This document shows positions 13,581 through 21,431 of a DNA stretch of 42,103 nucleotides, piece by piece (position 1 is the stretch's first letter; the number at the start of each line of letters is the position of its first letter). The DNA comes from CAYWNA01 sp964459305 (GTDB taxonomy: Bacteria > Planctomycetota > Planctomycetia > Pirellulales > Pirellulaceae). The stretch is taken from the NCBI GenBank assembly GCA_964459305.1, contig CAYWNA010000099.1, positions 1 to 42,103 of the forward strand, written 5' to 3'. The translations under genes and the position numbers were made by a program. The notes beneath the pieces were generated by a model. The model was not told the DNA's origin. It did no database searches and worked only from the letters and a program-made list of their open reading frames with translations.

Positions 13581-15275
13581 TCATTGTAGCCCCGGCTCTT
13601 GGTCATCCCAAGATGTCGCTGAGTTCTTCGAGTTGTACGCCTGCCACAAGTCGTATCGGACGTAGACGTGCAACGGCACGTGTGGGCGCAGTTGCCAGTC
13701 GGTATCTCCTTCCTTTTGGAGCATCTGCATCAAGTGCCGCTGTCCCGGCGGCTGTGCAAAATACACATATCCCAACACCTCCTTCTTCATCTCCGGCTGA
13801 GTGAGGATTAGCGGTGCAACCGGCCCGCGCGGCACTTCGCCGAACCAGCCGACCTGCCGGAAATCCCGCAGATACCACGGCAGCGGCCAGTGATCATGGT
13901 CGGGGCAAATCACCTGAATATGCATGTCACTGCCAGCTTGATCGACGGCAGCAATCTCCCTCACGTGGTCGGCCACAAGCCGCACATCGCTGGTACTATG
14001 GGCATACACGTACGGGTTCTTCGGGTCTTCATAGGCCACGAAACTCGCCCGGTGAGCCTGCCAGCCTAGGTGACCAATCGCCGCGACCATTACGGCGACC
14101 GCCACGACTTTCAGCGCATATGTTGGAATCTCCCGAACGAATACAGCACCTCCAATGCCTGCCAATAGAATCATCCCATGCAGCATCCCCAAGGCACACC
14201 ATGGAGTCTTGTAGGGCAGTACCGCGTAGATACCAGTCATCAAGAGCGTATAGATCGCCAGGAAACGAGCCATGGGAATGTGCTGCGGTCGTAACCCTTT
14301 GCCCACAAATGCGGCCACCAATCCTACGGCGGCAAGTGCAGCAATCGATGCTTCGCTCCAAACCGGGCCACCGCTGCGCTGCCACCAGAACAAAATGCGA
14401 AAATAGTAGTCAGACGATTGGACGTGCTGGCCGGTGCTACCTTCGCCTGACGCGCGGCCGAGATAGTGAGAGTACGCAGTGAGCGAATCTATCACGCCTC
14501 GCGGATGATCCAAAAAAGACGAAAAGAACAACGCCGACACGATGGCGGCAGTCAGAACCACGACCGAACCCGATATCAGCAGTCGCGTCACCCCCAAACG
14601 CCTGATCTCACCGATAGTCGCCACGCCGGCCACAACGATGGCAAACAGCGCGATGACACACGTTTCCTTGCAAGCGTGCATCATCCCAACACACCCCCCA
14701 AGCACCACCAACCACAGAAAAGGGGTCAGGACTCTTTTCTCAGAAGAAAAGAGTCCTGACCCCTTTTCTGTGGCGATGATGGCTCCGAAGGTGGAGCATA
14801 CCAATAGCATTTCTTGGATGTAGTACCGGCTGTAGAAGACCATGGCTGGCGAAACTGCCGTGAGCGCGGCCGCGCAGACGGTGGCCGTGTGGCCTAGTTC
14901 GTTGCGCAGTAGCCAGACGAGTGCTACGGTGATGACGCCGAAGATGACCGGCACCAGACGCAGATGGGTCTCGGTTACGTCCGTCAGCTTGTCGATCGAT
15001 GCGAGGCGAGCGATTGGCAACGTGAGGAAGTTCAGGCTGGGCCCGTGATATTCTTGCGGATCGTACACGTAGTCGCCGCGTTCCAGCAGTTCGCCAAACT
15101 TGATTGCGTGGACCGCCTCGTCGCAGTGCATGGGACGGTTATCGAGATCTGCAAGCCGTAGAACCGTCGCGGCAGCGATCACGAGGAACATGGCGAGGCA
15201 AAAAAAAAGTGTCGAGAACGTCCTTCTACGTCGCTCCGAAGGAACTTGCGTAGGAGGGGTTCCCGACACCTTCAC
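13581..15275 (-). CDS. TIGR03663-type membrane glycosyltransferase (GT39/ArnT-like) carrying two palindromes
   Basis: A multi-pass membrane protein of 564 residues resembling the TIGR03663 group of lipid-phosphate-sugar-using glycosyltransferases. It shows a first membrane helix (about 21-40), then RPMHCDEAVHA with the conserved Asp-Glu pair at 52-53 and DPQEYHGPSLNFLTLP (72-87), followed by about nine further helices. A soluble C-terminal part follows from about residue 400. Two repeats lie within the gene. A perfect palindrome at 14712-14773 encodes residues 168-188 in a loop. Another at 15205-15272 encodes almost the whole basic N-terminus and part of helix 1. The start shown is GTG 15275; ATG 15191 would give only half of helix 1. 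Activity is inferred from family likeness. Confidence 0.82.
   Translation of the reverse strand: MKVSGTPPTQVPSERRRRTFSTLFFCLAMFLVIAAATVLRLADLDNRPMHCDEAVHAIKFGELLERGDYVYDPQEYHGPSLNFLTLPIARLASIDKLTDVTETHLRLVPVIFGVITVALVWLLRNELGHTATVCAAALTAVSPAMVFYSRYYIQEMLLVCSTFGAIIATEKGSGLFSSEKRVLTPFLWLVVLGGCVGMMHACKETCVIALFAIVVAGVATIGEIRRLGVTRLLISGSVVVLTAAIVSALFFSSFLDHPRGVIDSLTAYSHYLGRASGEGSTGQHVQSSDYYFRILFWWQRSGGPVWSEASIAALAAVGLVAAFVGKGLRPQHIPMARFLAIYTLLMTGIYAVLPYKTPWCALGMLHGMILLAGIGGAVFVREIPTYALKVVAVAVMVAAIGHLGWQAHRASFVAYEDPKNPYVYAHSTSDVRLVADHVREIAAVDQAGSDMHIQVICPDHDHWPLPWYLRDFRQVGWFGEVPRGPVAPLILTQPEMKKEVLGYVYFAQPPGQRHLMQMLQKEGDTDWQLRPHVPLHVYVRYDLWQAYNSKNSATSWDDQEPGLQ
14712..14773. repeat. Perfect 29-bp inverted repeat inside a coding sequence
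   Basis: Left arm 14712-14740 (starting CCACAGAAAAGGGGTCAGGA) pairs without mismatch with 14745-14773, with a 4-base loop. The frame stays open and the repeat contributes about 20 mostly polar residues (GSGLFSSEKR in the middle) between two membrane segments. The 62-bp length is not a multiple of three, so insertion must have involved an added or lost base. Confidence 0.95.
15205..15272. repeat. Imperfect palindrome at the 5' end of the TIGR03663 gene
   Basis: AAAGTGTCGAGAACG at the left pairs with GTTCCCGACACCTT at the right; further in, TTCTACG pairs with CGTAGGA. The arms are about 24 bases with several mismatches. It differs in sequence from the GTAG family. The GTG start codon of the gene lies just outside its right end. 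Confidence 0.7.
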
Positions 15276-15386
15276 TCACTCGTTCATAGGCTGGATGAGA
15301 GGACTCGCACGCTGGGCTCTTGCCCATTGCGTCGCGCTGAGACCGTTCCATGTATTCGCTCAACATTCCAGGCGCGGGCAAACACG

Positions 15387-16238
15387 CTACCCGGCCGGCT
15401 GGCCGTACACCTCTATTTCCGTGTAGTGGTTCTTGTCGTCGATGTTGCTGCCCTTGCTATAAAGCCGGACGTAGCGACCTTCCACTCCTTTGCAGTCGAT
15501 TAACCTGCCCTCGGAGGTTTCGACATATCCCTTATCGCTGCCGATACCGAGGCCCGACGAGTTGTCGTAGTCGTTGTTGTAGACCGTTTGCGCTTCCAGG
15601 AAGTCTGGGTCATCGCTGACCAGGGCAATCGTATCGCGGTAGACGCGTGCATCGGCGTGGTTATGCCAGACGAGTACGGCGTAGATCGTTGCCTTCTCGC
15701 CCAAATCCACTTGAACCCATTCCGATCCGGGACGTAACGCGAGAAATCCGAAGTCGGAAGCCTCTTTGTCGCCGTTGGTGACCAGATCCAACTCGCCGCT
15801 AATCGGTGTCGGATCGCTGGCACTGACCGGTTTGTTCGTTGCCAGGTTCACTGTGCCCTCCGGGGCGAGAAACGGTGGTCGCGGTTTGCCGAGCGGTTTC
15901 TCGACATTCGGCTCAGCGATCGGAACAGGTGTCCCGCGAAACGCCGGCGCCGGCAATTCCAACGGGATAGGGACTAGGTCCGGAAGGCTGGTCGTCGGTG
16001 CAAGCGCCACCGCGTCCTCCGCCGGTTCCTCCACCATGTCCTCCGCCGGCTCCGGTTGAGTGTCGATCAAGCGGGCCGTATCCGGGCAAGTGACGCTCGA
16101 CGAGGGTGATGTGACGTTTGCGCCTGTCGTACCCGATCCAACGGTCCGCTCAGGCGGCGGCACGCAACCGACCAGCACGGCGGCAACCGTCACCATCATC
16201 AACAAACCAAGACGCCTTACATCCAACAACATCTTCAC
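15387..16238 (-). CDS. Lipoprotein with F5/8 type C (discoidin)-like domain
   Basis: Exported lipoprotein of 283 residues. A hydrophobic signal ends in the lipobox LVGC, with Cys25 as the lipidated residue. A low-complexity Pro/Glu-rich linker spans about 26-125. From about 130 to the end there is a galactose-binding-like beta sandwich: NLATNKPVSASD, VTNGDKEASD, EWVQVDLGEKATIYAVLVWH, then GRYVRLYSKGS and TEIEVYG, the usual F5/8 C pattern. It probably binds carbohydrate at the cell surface. The start is GTG 16238, spaced 8 bases from GAGGAG; the ATG six bases inside is less well placed. The 111 bp between it and the TIGR03663 gene show nothing. Confidence 0.82.
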   Translation of the reverse strand: MKMLLDVRRLGLLMMVTVAAVLVGCVPPPERTVGSGTTGANVTSPSSSVTCPDTARLIDTQPEPAEDMVEEPAEDAVALAPTTSLPDLVPIPLELPAPAFRGTPVPIAEPNVEKPLGKPRPPFLAPEGTVNLATNKPVSASDPTPISGELDLVTNGDKEASDFGFLALRPGSEWVQVDLGEKATIYAVLVWHNHADARVYRDTIALVSDDPDFLEAQTVYNNDYDNSSGLGIGSDKGYVETSEGRLIDCKGVEGRYVRLYSKGSNIDDKNHYTEIEVYGQPAG

Positions 16239-16375
16239 GGGTTTTGCTCCTCTTCAATTGGTTTGCAGTGCCGCCTTGGGGCGGTTGACTGACAGATCGC
16301 GACGCTCAAACACGTCGCCGAAAACCGCCTAATGGCGACACTACGAACGGCTCTCACTCGATTCATGCGTCGGTT

Positions 16376-17770
16376 CTAGAGCGATTCCAGGACCTTCTGG
16401 GCTCGATCCCGCGTCGTCTGGTTCTTGACGCTTCCGGTTACCTTCTCCATCGCGGCTCGGATCTCGTCCTTGCTGCCTTCTTTGATTCTTTCAGCAATCG
16501 TCACGGCGGAAAGGCCGGCCTCCTCCAAGAGCGAAGAGTTATCCAAGCTGGATACCGCCAAAGCCAATGCCTCCGGTGTGGCGGCGCTGCCAACAGCGCC
16601 CAGCACCAGCCGCTTCTCTTGTGATCGGCTGGCCAACTTCATGGCGTCGCCCAGCATGTTCAGATCTGCCGGCTTGTCCTTTTGCGGAGCAGCCAGACGG
16701 ACCATCCCGCGGATCGCCAGCACGTGGTGCCGCAGATCTTCGACATTGCCAGCCAGTTCCTTCAGGTGAGACGCCACTGCGGGATCGGGCCAGCCGGAGA
16801 TCATGCGTACAGCCTCGTCGCCGACGGTACCGTCCTCGTCCTTCAATCGAGCGACGATCTCCTCCAACGCTTTTTCGCCACCAGCTCGCGCCAGAGCACG
16901 GACCAGCGCAATGCGCGTGGGCACGTCGGAGCCGCCCAGCCCCGCGACAATCGCATCGGCGCATTTCTCCCGGCCGCGACTGCACGTGACTAGCAGCGTC
17001 AATTCTGCCTGTTTGCGTTCCACGTCCTCTTTGGTCGCCTTGAGGATGTTGACGATTTTTTCGGTGTGACTCTCGTCCGCCAGGTACCGAAGCGCCTCAA
17101 GGACCGCCAACCGAACGGCGGAGTCGGAATCGTCAGCGCTTTCGATCACCGTGGAGAGGGTCTCCTTCGCATTTCGAGCGGCAAGCACGCCGATCAACTC
17201 GACCCGCATGTTGGCGTCGGCGTCCTTCAACGCCGCAACGAGGGCGCCGTTCACGTCATCGCCTCGAAGCTGGACCAAGCTCTGACGAGCAGCAGCCTTT
17301 TCCGCGTCCGCCCCGGTTGCGGCCTTCGCAGCCAGCATGGGGACCTCAGCAGCGCCGCCCAGTCCGCCCAATGCACGGACCGCCGCCGCGCGAACCGCCT
17401 CCTCCTTGTTTTCCAGCATTTCCAACACCACCGGGCGAGCGACTGCATCGCCACGCTCACCCAGCGCCTCCAGCAGACCCGTTTGTCCGTCGGGCGGCAA
17501 TTTCGCCAGCAACTCGACAAATCGCTTGGTGGCGGCCTCGCCCGGCGCTTCTTCCCGGACCTGTTGGAGTCCCAGGGCCCGCATGTCGCGATCTGAGTCA
17601 CTAACCAGCTCGACGATCATCTGCAGCAAGTCATCGTCGGGTTCCTCGTCGGCAGCACGTGCGTCGCCGACTACGAGGCACGCCAGTCCGATCAACCACA
17701 AACTCGCGATGGGAACGAGCCAACAGCGCGGTAGGCGCGCGAACGGCGTCTTGACGTTACACAAATGCAT
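16376..17770 (-). CDS. Exported HEAT-repeat protein
   Basis: A 464-residue secreted protein. A signal peptide (hydrophobic core WLVPIASLWLIGLACLV, cleavage near ARA-ADE at about residue 40) is followed by roughly ten alpha-helical HEAT-like repeats, e.g. NKEEAVRAAAVRALGGLG, DSDSAVRLAVLEALRYL and DVPTRIALVRALARAG. HEAT arrays bind other proteins and have no enzymatic role of their own. ATG 17770 lies five bases after GGGGAGGAA. It is similar in type to the next HEAT gene upstream on this strand (17993-18784), so the two may have related roles. The partner is unknown. Confidence 0.85.
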   Translation of the reverse strand: MHLCNVKTPFARLPRCWLVPIASLWLIGLACLVVGDARAADEEPDDDLLQMIVELVSDSDRDMRALGLQQVREEAPGEAATKRFVELLAKLPPDGQTGLLEALGERGDAVARPVVLEMLENKEEAVRAAAVRALGGLGGAAEVPMLAAKAATGADAEKAAARQSLVQLRGDDVNGALVAALKDADANMRVELIGVLAARNAKETLSTVIESADDSDSAVRLAVLEALRYLADESHTEKIVNILKATKEDVERKQAELTLLVTCSRGREKCADAIVAGLGGSDVPTRIALVRALARAGGEKALEEIVARLKDEDGTVGDEAVRMISGWPDPAVASHLKELAGNVEDLRHHVLAIRGMVRLAAPQKDKPADLNMLGDAMKLASRSQEKRLVLGAVGSAATPEALALAVSSLDNSSLLEEAGLSAVTIAERIKEGSKDEIRAAMEKVTGSVKNQTTRDRAQKVLESL

Positions 17771-17908
17771 TCATTTCCTCCCCAGATATGTTTCCGTCTC
17801 CTGTCTCGTACGGCAATCACTCTAGGCCAAAACCAAGACCATCCAGTGGGCCGCGAAGAGTCAGCCGACCCTACCTGCTCGCCTATGTGTCCTCACAATG
17901 AGCGCAGG

Positions 17909-17935
17909 AGCCCGACTCTCAACAAGAGCCGGGTT
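17909..17935 (-). terminator. Hairpin downstream of the shorter HEAT gene
   Basis: CCCGACTCT pairs with AGAGCCGGG around a short loop (one G-T pair). It lies about 60 bp past the stop of the gene ending at 17993 on the minus strand. There is no T-run, so its role as a terminator is uncertain. The rest of 17771-17992 shows nothing. Confidence 0.35.
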
Positions 17936-17992
17936 CGTCTTGCGGTATGGAATCAAAAATCGGCGTGACTGCCGCTTTCCAAATGACAGCAG

Positions 17993-18784
17993 CTACTTCT
18001 TCCCCATCGCCGCCAGCCGGCCGCGCATGGCCGCCACCTTAACGTGCTTGGGTTGATCGCCGGCGGCCAAAGCTTTGTACACTGCCATGGCCTCCGCCTT
18101 CTTGCCATCGGCCAGGAGTTTCTCTGCGCAAACCAAGCAAGCATCGGCGACTGCCAGACGAAGCGACTCGGGTGCGTCTTTCTGGAAGTCGCCAAGCGAC
18201 TTGGACGCCTCCGTGGTTCCGACAGCTCCCAGCGCTGCTGCCGCAGCCGCGACGATTTCCTTATCGGAGTCCTTCAGCAGAGCCGTCAGCGCCGACACGC
18301 TCTCAGCATCGCGGCGGACGCCAAGTGAATTGATCACGCCGATCTTCTGCAATCCCTTGGTCTTCGCAACGGCGTCGCGCAGGGCTTTGACCGCATCCGG
18401 GCAGGGAATACGTTCCAGGCCATAACGGCCCATGTGGGAGAGCTTCTCGTCGGTCAGCAGCGCCGCCAGCGCGGGTACCGACTCGGCCGAGCCAATCAGG
18501 CTGAGCTTCCGGCACACGTAGTCCTTGGCAGCCTGCGGTGCATCGCTTTTCAACACGTCTGCCAAACGCTTTGCGAGAGCCTCTTTCGCTGCGGCATCAC
18601 CGTGTGAACCCACGACGGCATCGTCGATAGCCTTCAGCACATTCCGATCCTGCCCCCAGTCGTACTTTGCGAGCGAATCGAACGCTTTGTCGACTGCCTC
18701 GTCGGCAAACGCGGTCGGCAGTACTCCTCCGAGCACTAGAGCCACGATCAAAAGGCCAACGGCTGTGCAAGGTCTCTTCAACAT
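17993..18784 (-). CDS. Exported HEAT-repeat protein (short)
   Basis: A 263-residue secreted protein. ATG 18784 is chosen because AGGAGA stands directly before it; an in-frame start 42 bp upstream has no such site. The signal peptide has core GLLIVALVLGGVLPTAFA and likely ends at AFA-DEA. HEAT-like repeats follow: ESVPALAALLTDEKLSHMGR, DAVKALRDAVAKTKGLQ and KEIVAAAAAALGAVG. The last 50 residues resemble a tetratricopeptide-like helix pair (KKAEAMAVYKALAAG). It probably acts as a periplasmic scaffold. It is co-oriented with the longer HEAT gene and the following oxidoreductase, a neighbourhood often seen in planctomycetes. Confidence 0.82.
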   Translation of the reverse strand: MLKRPCTAVGLLIVALVLGGVLPTAFADEAVDKAFDSLAKYDWGQDRNVLKAIDDAVVGSHGDAAAKEALAKRLADVLKSDAPQAAKDYVCRKLSLIGSAESVPALAALLTDEKLSHMGRYGLERIPCPDAVKALRDAVAKTKGLQKIGVINSLGVRRDAESVSALTALLKDSDKEIVAAAAAALGAVGTTEASKSLGDFQKDAPESLRLAVADACLVCAEKLLADGKKAEAMAVYKALAAGDQPKHVKVAAMRGRLAAMGKK

Positions 18785-18885
18785 GTCGTTCTCCTTTCCC
18801 TTGGTAGCGTAGTCTAAGAATCTCAACTTACAGGAACATTGATTCTGAAAGATGTAACTCTAAATCCAGCAGGCCAGTTCTCTAC

Positions 18886-20124
18886 CTAGATCCGCCACGG
18901 CTGGCGCATCGGTCGCCAAGTCATACGGTTTGCTTCGTCGTCCCCAACAAACTCTTCTTTGACCGGATCCCATTTCAGCGGGCGCTTCAGCTCGTAGGCG
19001 ATGTTGCCCAGGTGGCAAACCGTGGCTACGCGATGCGCGTATTCGACGTCGCGGAATGGCTTCTCCCGTGTGCGGACACAGTGGAGGAAGTCGCCTGGCA
19101 GGCCGCCGCGACCGCGGTAATCGCGCTGGAGCAACTCCTCCCGCGGTTGCCAAGTCAACCCAGGCACGTCGCCCTCGGCCGCCTTGAACTCGATGTTCTT
19201 TCCTCCTCCGTGATACATCAATACACCGCACTCGAACCGGTAGGTCAATAGCTCGACGTCCTTGCCGTCGGGTGGAATGATTTCTACCGGCCCCGTCTCG
19301 TCTAATCCCATGGCGAACATGGCACCGCCGAACTTGTGACCGCCCCAGTCGGTCATCATCCCGCCGGAGTAGTCGTACCAGGACCGCCAACCCTTGCCGC
19401 CCAGACCGTACGCCCTGGCGCAGCGGTGAGGGTGGTAAGGCGCCCAAGGCGCCGGGCCGAGCCATAGGTCCCAATCCATTCCTTCCGGCACCGGTTCGGC
19501 CGGCAAAGTACATGGTCGCGATGGGCCGCCGATATTCACGTGCACCCGGTGAACCTGGCCGAACTCGCCGCTTTGCACGGCGCGGGCCATCTTCCCATAG
19601 TCCCCCAATACGCGTTGACTGCCCGAGGAAAACACTCGGCCGAACTTGCGGGCAGTGTCCGCCATCGCACGACCTTCTTTGATGGTCAGCGATAGAGGCT
19701 TCTCGCAGAAAACGTCCTTGCCATTCCGCATGGCTTCGATGGTGTTCAGAGCGTGCCAATGATCCGGTGTGGCGACCAGCACGGCGTCGATGTCGTCACG
19801 GGCGCACAGCTCGCGAAAATCGGTGTAGGTCGCGCAGTCCTGGTTGCCATAATGTTTGTCAACGTGTGCCTTGGCCCCTTTCTGGCTGCCCTCCCGCACG
19901 TCGCAGACGCCCAGAACTTGCACCTCCTCGTGCCCCAGAAAGGCCCGCATGTCTCCTTGGCCCCGGCCGCCCATTCCGATACCGCCCATCGTGATCCGGT
20001 CACTGGCCGGCGGCCGGCCCTCGGCGCCCAAAGCGGCGGAGGTAATCACATAGGGCACGGCAAGGGAAGCGGCGGTTTGCTTCAGGAACCGTCGTCGTGT
20101 CGGCCTCGGGGATTCATACTTCAT
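18886..20124 (-). CDS. Tat-exported Gfo/Idh/MocA family oxidoreductase (second)
   Basis: A 412-residue dehydrogenase-like protein. ATG 20124 with an upstream GGAGA is chosen because it places the twin-arginine motif RRRFLKQ at residues 10-16; an open extension of 58 codons upstream lacks these features. The Rossmann motif is GIGMGGRGQG (48-57), the catalytic-lysine motif is CEKP (140-143) and His263 lies in TDWGGHKFGG. The C-terminus (AHRVATVCHLGNIAYEL, then MTWRPMRQPWRI) matches the common planctomycete subgroup. It is related to, but not a recent duplicate of, the protein at 12021-13331. Substrate is unknown, probably a sugar or cyclitol. Confidence 0.92.
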   Translation of the reverse strand: MKYESPRPTRRRFLKQTAASLAVPYVITSAALGAEGRPPASDRITMGGIGMGGRGQGDMRAFLGHEEVQVLGVCDVREGSQKGAKAHVDKHYGNQDCATYTDFRELCARDDIDAVLVATPDHWHALNTIEAMRNGKDVFCEKPLSLTIKEGRAMADTARKFGRVFSSGSQRVLGDYGKMARAVQSGEFGQVHRVHVNIGGPSRPCTLPAEPVPEGMDWDLWLGPAPWAPYHPHRCARAYGLGGKGWRSWYDYSGGMMTDWGGHKFGGAMFAMGLDETGPVEIIPPDGKDVELLTYRFECGVLMYHGGGKNIEFKAAEGDVPGLTWQPREELLQRDYRGRGGLPGDFLHCVRTREKPFRDVEYAHRVATVCHLGNIAYELKRPLKWDPVKEEFVGDDEANRMTWRPMRQPWRI

Positions 20125-20566
20125 GGGGCGGCGTTCTCCAATCATCACGTAACCTAATTCCCGCATATGATACCAACCGCTGAGAGCGCCTGCCACGTGC
20201 CACCCCGGTTTGTGCGCGGCGCTTCCAAGAATTTCTAGATGCCGTCCGAGCCCGACTTCGGGCAAGAATCGGCGGCGCATGCCGCCGTCCCATCGCATTA
20301 AACCACTCAGAACAGTAGAATCTATGGGGTCTCATAGCGTCTACATCGACAACAGTTTATCCATTCTCGTGTCCTCGTTTGATCGCGACCCGCGATAAGA
20401 ACGCGTTTGGAGAAGCTCCGTGAGGTTTTTCGCCCTCGCATCGCGGGTCCTGGGCAAGCGAGTTGTGCCCGGCAGCGCCGTCTTTGTGCGGGCGGAGGCC
20501 AGGAAGAGGTGTACTCGTCGGGTCGCTATCTGTTCGACGCAAGATCCGCAAGAAGGAATTGCCATT
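20125..20566. other. Divergent intergenic region with a hairpin
   Basis: Lies between the leftward oxidoreductase and the rightward PIG-L gene, so it should carry both promoters. It contains a compact hairpin at 20270-20287 (CGGCGGC-GCAT-GCCGCCG), preceded by a smaller one near 20250. Both flanking reading frames stay open into this region, but neither extension shows protein-like features or a ribosome binding site. Confidence 0.45.
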
Positions 20567-21331
20567 ATGAAAACCGCATTTGCCATCGCCGCTCATCCCG
20601 ACGACATTGAATTCTTCATGTCCGGGACCCTGATGCTGCTTCACGAAGCTGGATACGAGATTCACTACATGAACATTGCCAACGGCAGTTGCGGCACGAT
20701 TGAGTATGACGTAGACGCGATCAGACGTATTCGCCGCGACGAAGCCAGAGCAGCCGCAGAAAGCATTGGAGCCGTGTTTCATCACAGCTTGTGCAATGAC
20801 CTGGAGATCTTCTACGAGAAAGACCTGTTGGCCAAGGTCGCCTCCACGGTGCGGGCGGTGGCTCCAGAGATCGTGCTGACTCATTCTCCGAGCGACTACA
20901 TGGAGGACCATGTGAATGCCGGCCGGCTGGCCGTCACAGCGGTATTCGCTCGTGGCATGCCCAACTTTCCGGTGCACCCGGATCGCCCGCCAGTCGATAA
21001 TAAGGCGACCGTGTACCACGCCCAGCCCAACGGCAATCGCGATCCGCTACGCCAAATCGTCGAACCGGACATGTTCGTTGACACCACAAGCGTTATCAAC
21101 CGTAAAGTGGAAATGCTCGCCCATCACAAGAGCCAGAAGGAATGGCTGGACGTTAGCCAGGGCATGGATTCCTACCTGCAGACCCTTCGAGATTTGGATG
21201 AAGAAGTAGGCCGTATGTCCGGCGCGTTTCAACATGCCGAGGGCTGGCGACGCCATCTGCACCTGGGATTCTGCGGTGAACAAGACGATCCTCTCCGCGA
21301 TGCGTTGAAAGACAAGGTAGTGACGAAGTAG
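20567..21331 (+). CDS. PIG-L family zinc-dependent deacetylase
   Basis: A 254-residue LmbE/PIG-L protein that removes an N-acetyl group, usually from a GlcNAc-containing substrate. The zinc motif AHPDD is at residues 9-13 (His10, Asp13), and the later histidine ligand is His115 in EDHVNAGR, with THSPSD just before. ATG 20567 has AAGGAA about ten bases upstream; an open 49-codon extension before it is Arg-rich and not protein-like. The C-terminal region MLAHHKSQKEWL fits the subgroup used for small glycoside substrates. The substrate cannot be identified here. It is followed after 100 bp by a membrane protein gene. Confidence 0.88.
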   Translation: MKTAFAIAAHPDDIEFFMSGTLMLLHEAGYEIHYMNIANGSCGTIEYDVDAIRRIRRDEARAAAESIGAVFHHSLCNDLEIFYEKDLLAKVASTVRAVAPEIVLTHSPSDYMEDHVNAGRLAVTAVFARGMPNFPVHPDRPPVDNKATVYHAQPNGNRDPLRQIVEPDMFVDTTSVINRKVEMLAHHKSQKEWLDVSQGMDSYLQTLRDLDEEVGRMSGAFQHAEGWRRHLHLGFCGEQDDPLRDALKDKVVTK

Positions 21332-21431
21332 CCCGTTGTGGCCCCTGCCGCCGGCAATACTGATCTGCTAGACTCCCGCCACCTTCCTTTGCGGTGCACA
21401 CCTCCATTCGAATGGAACGAGCAGCGTATCG

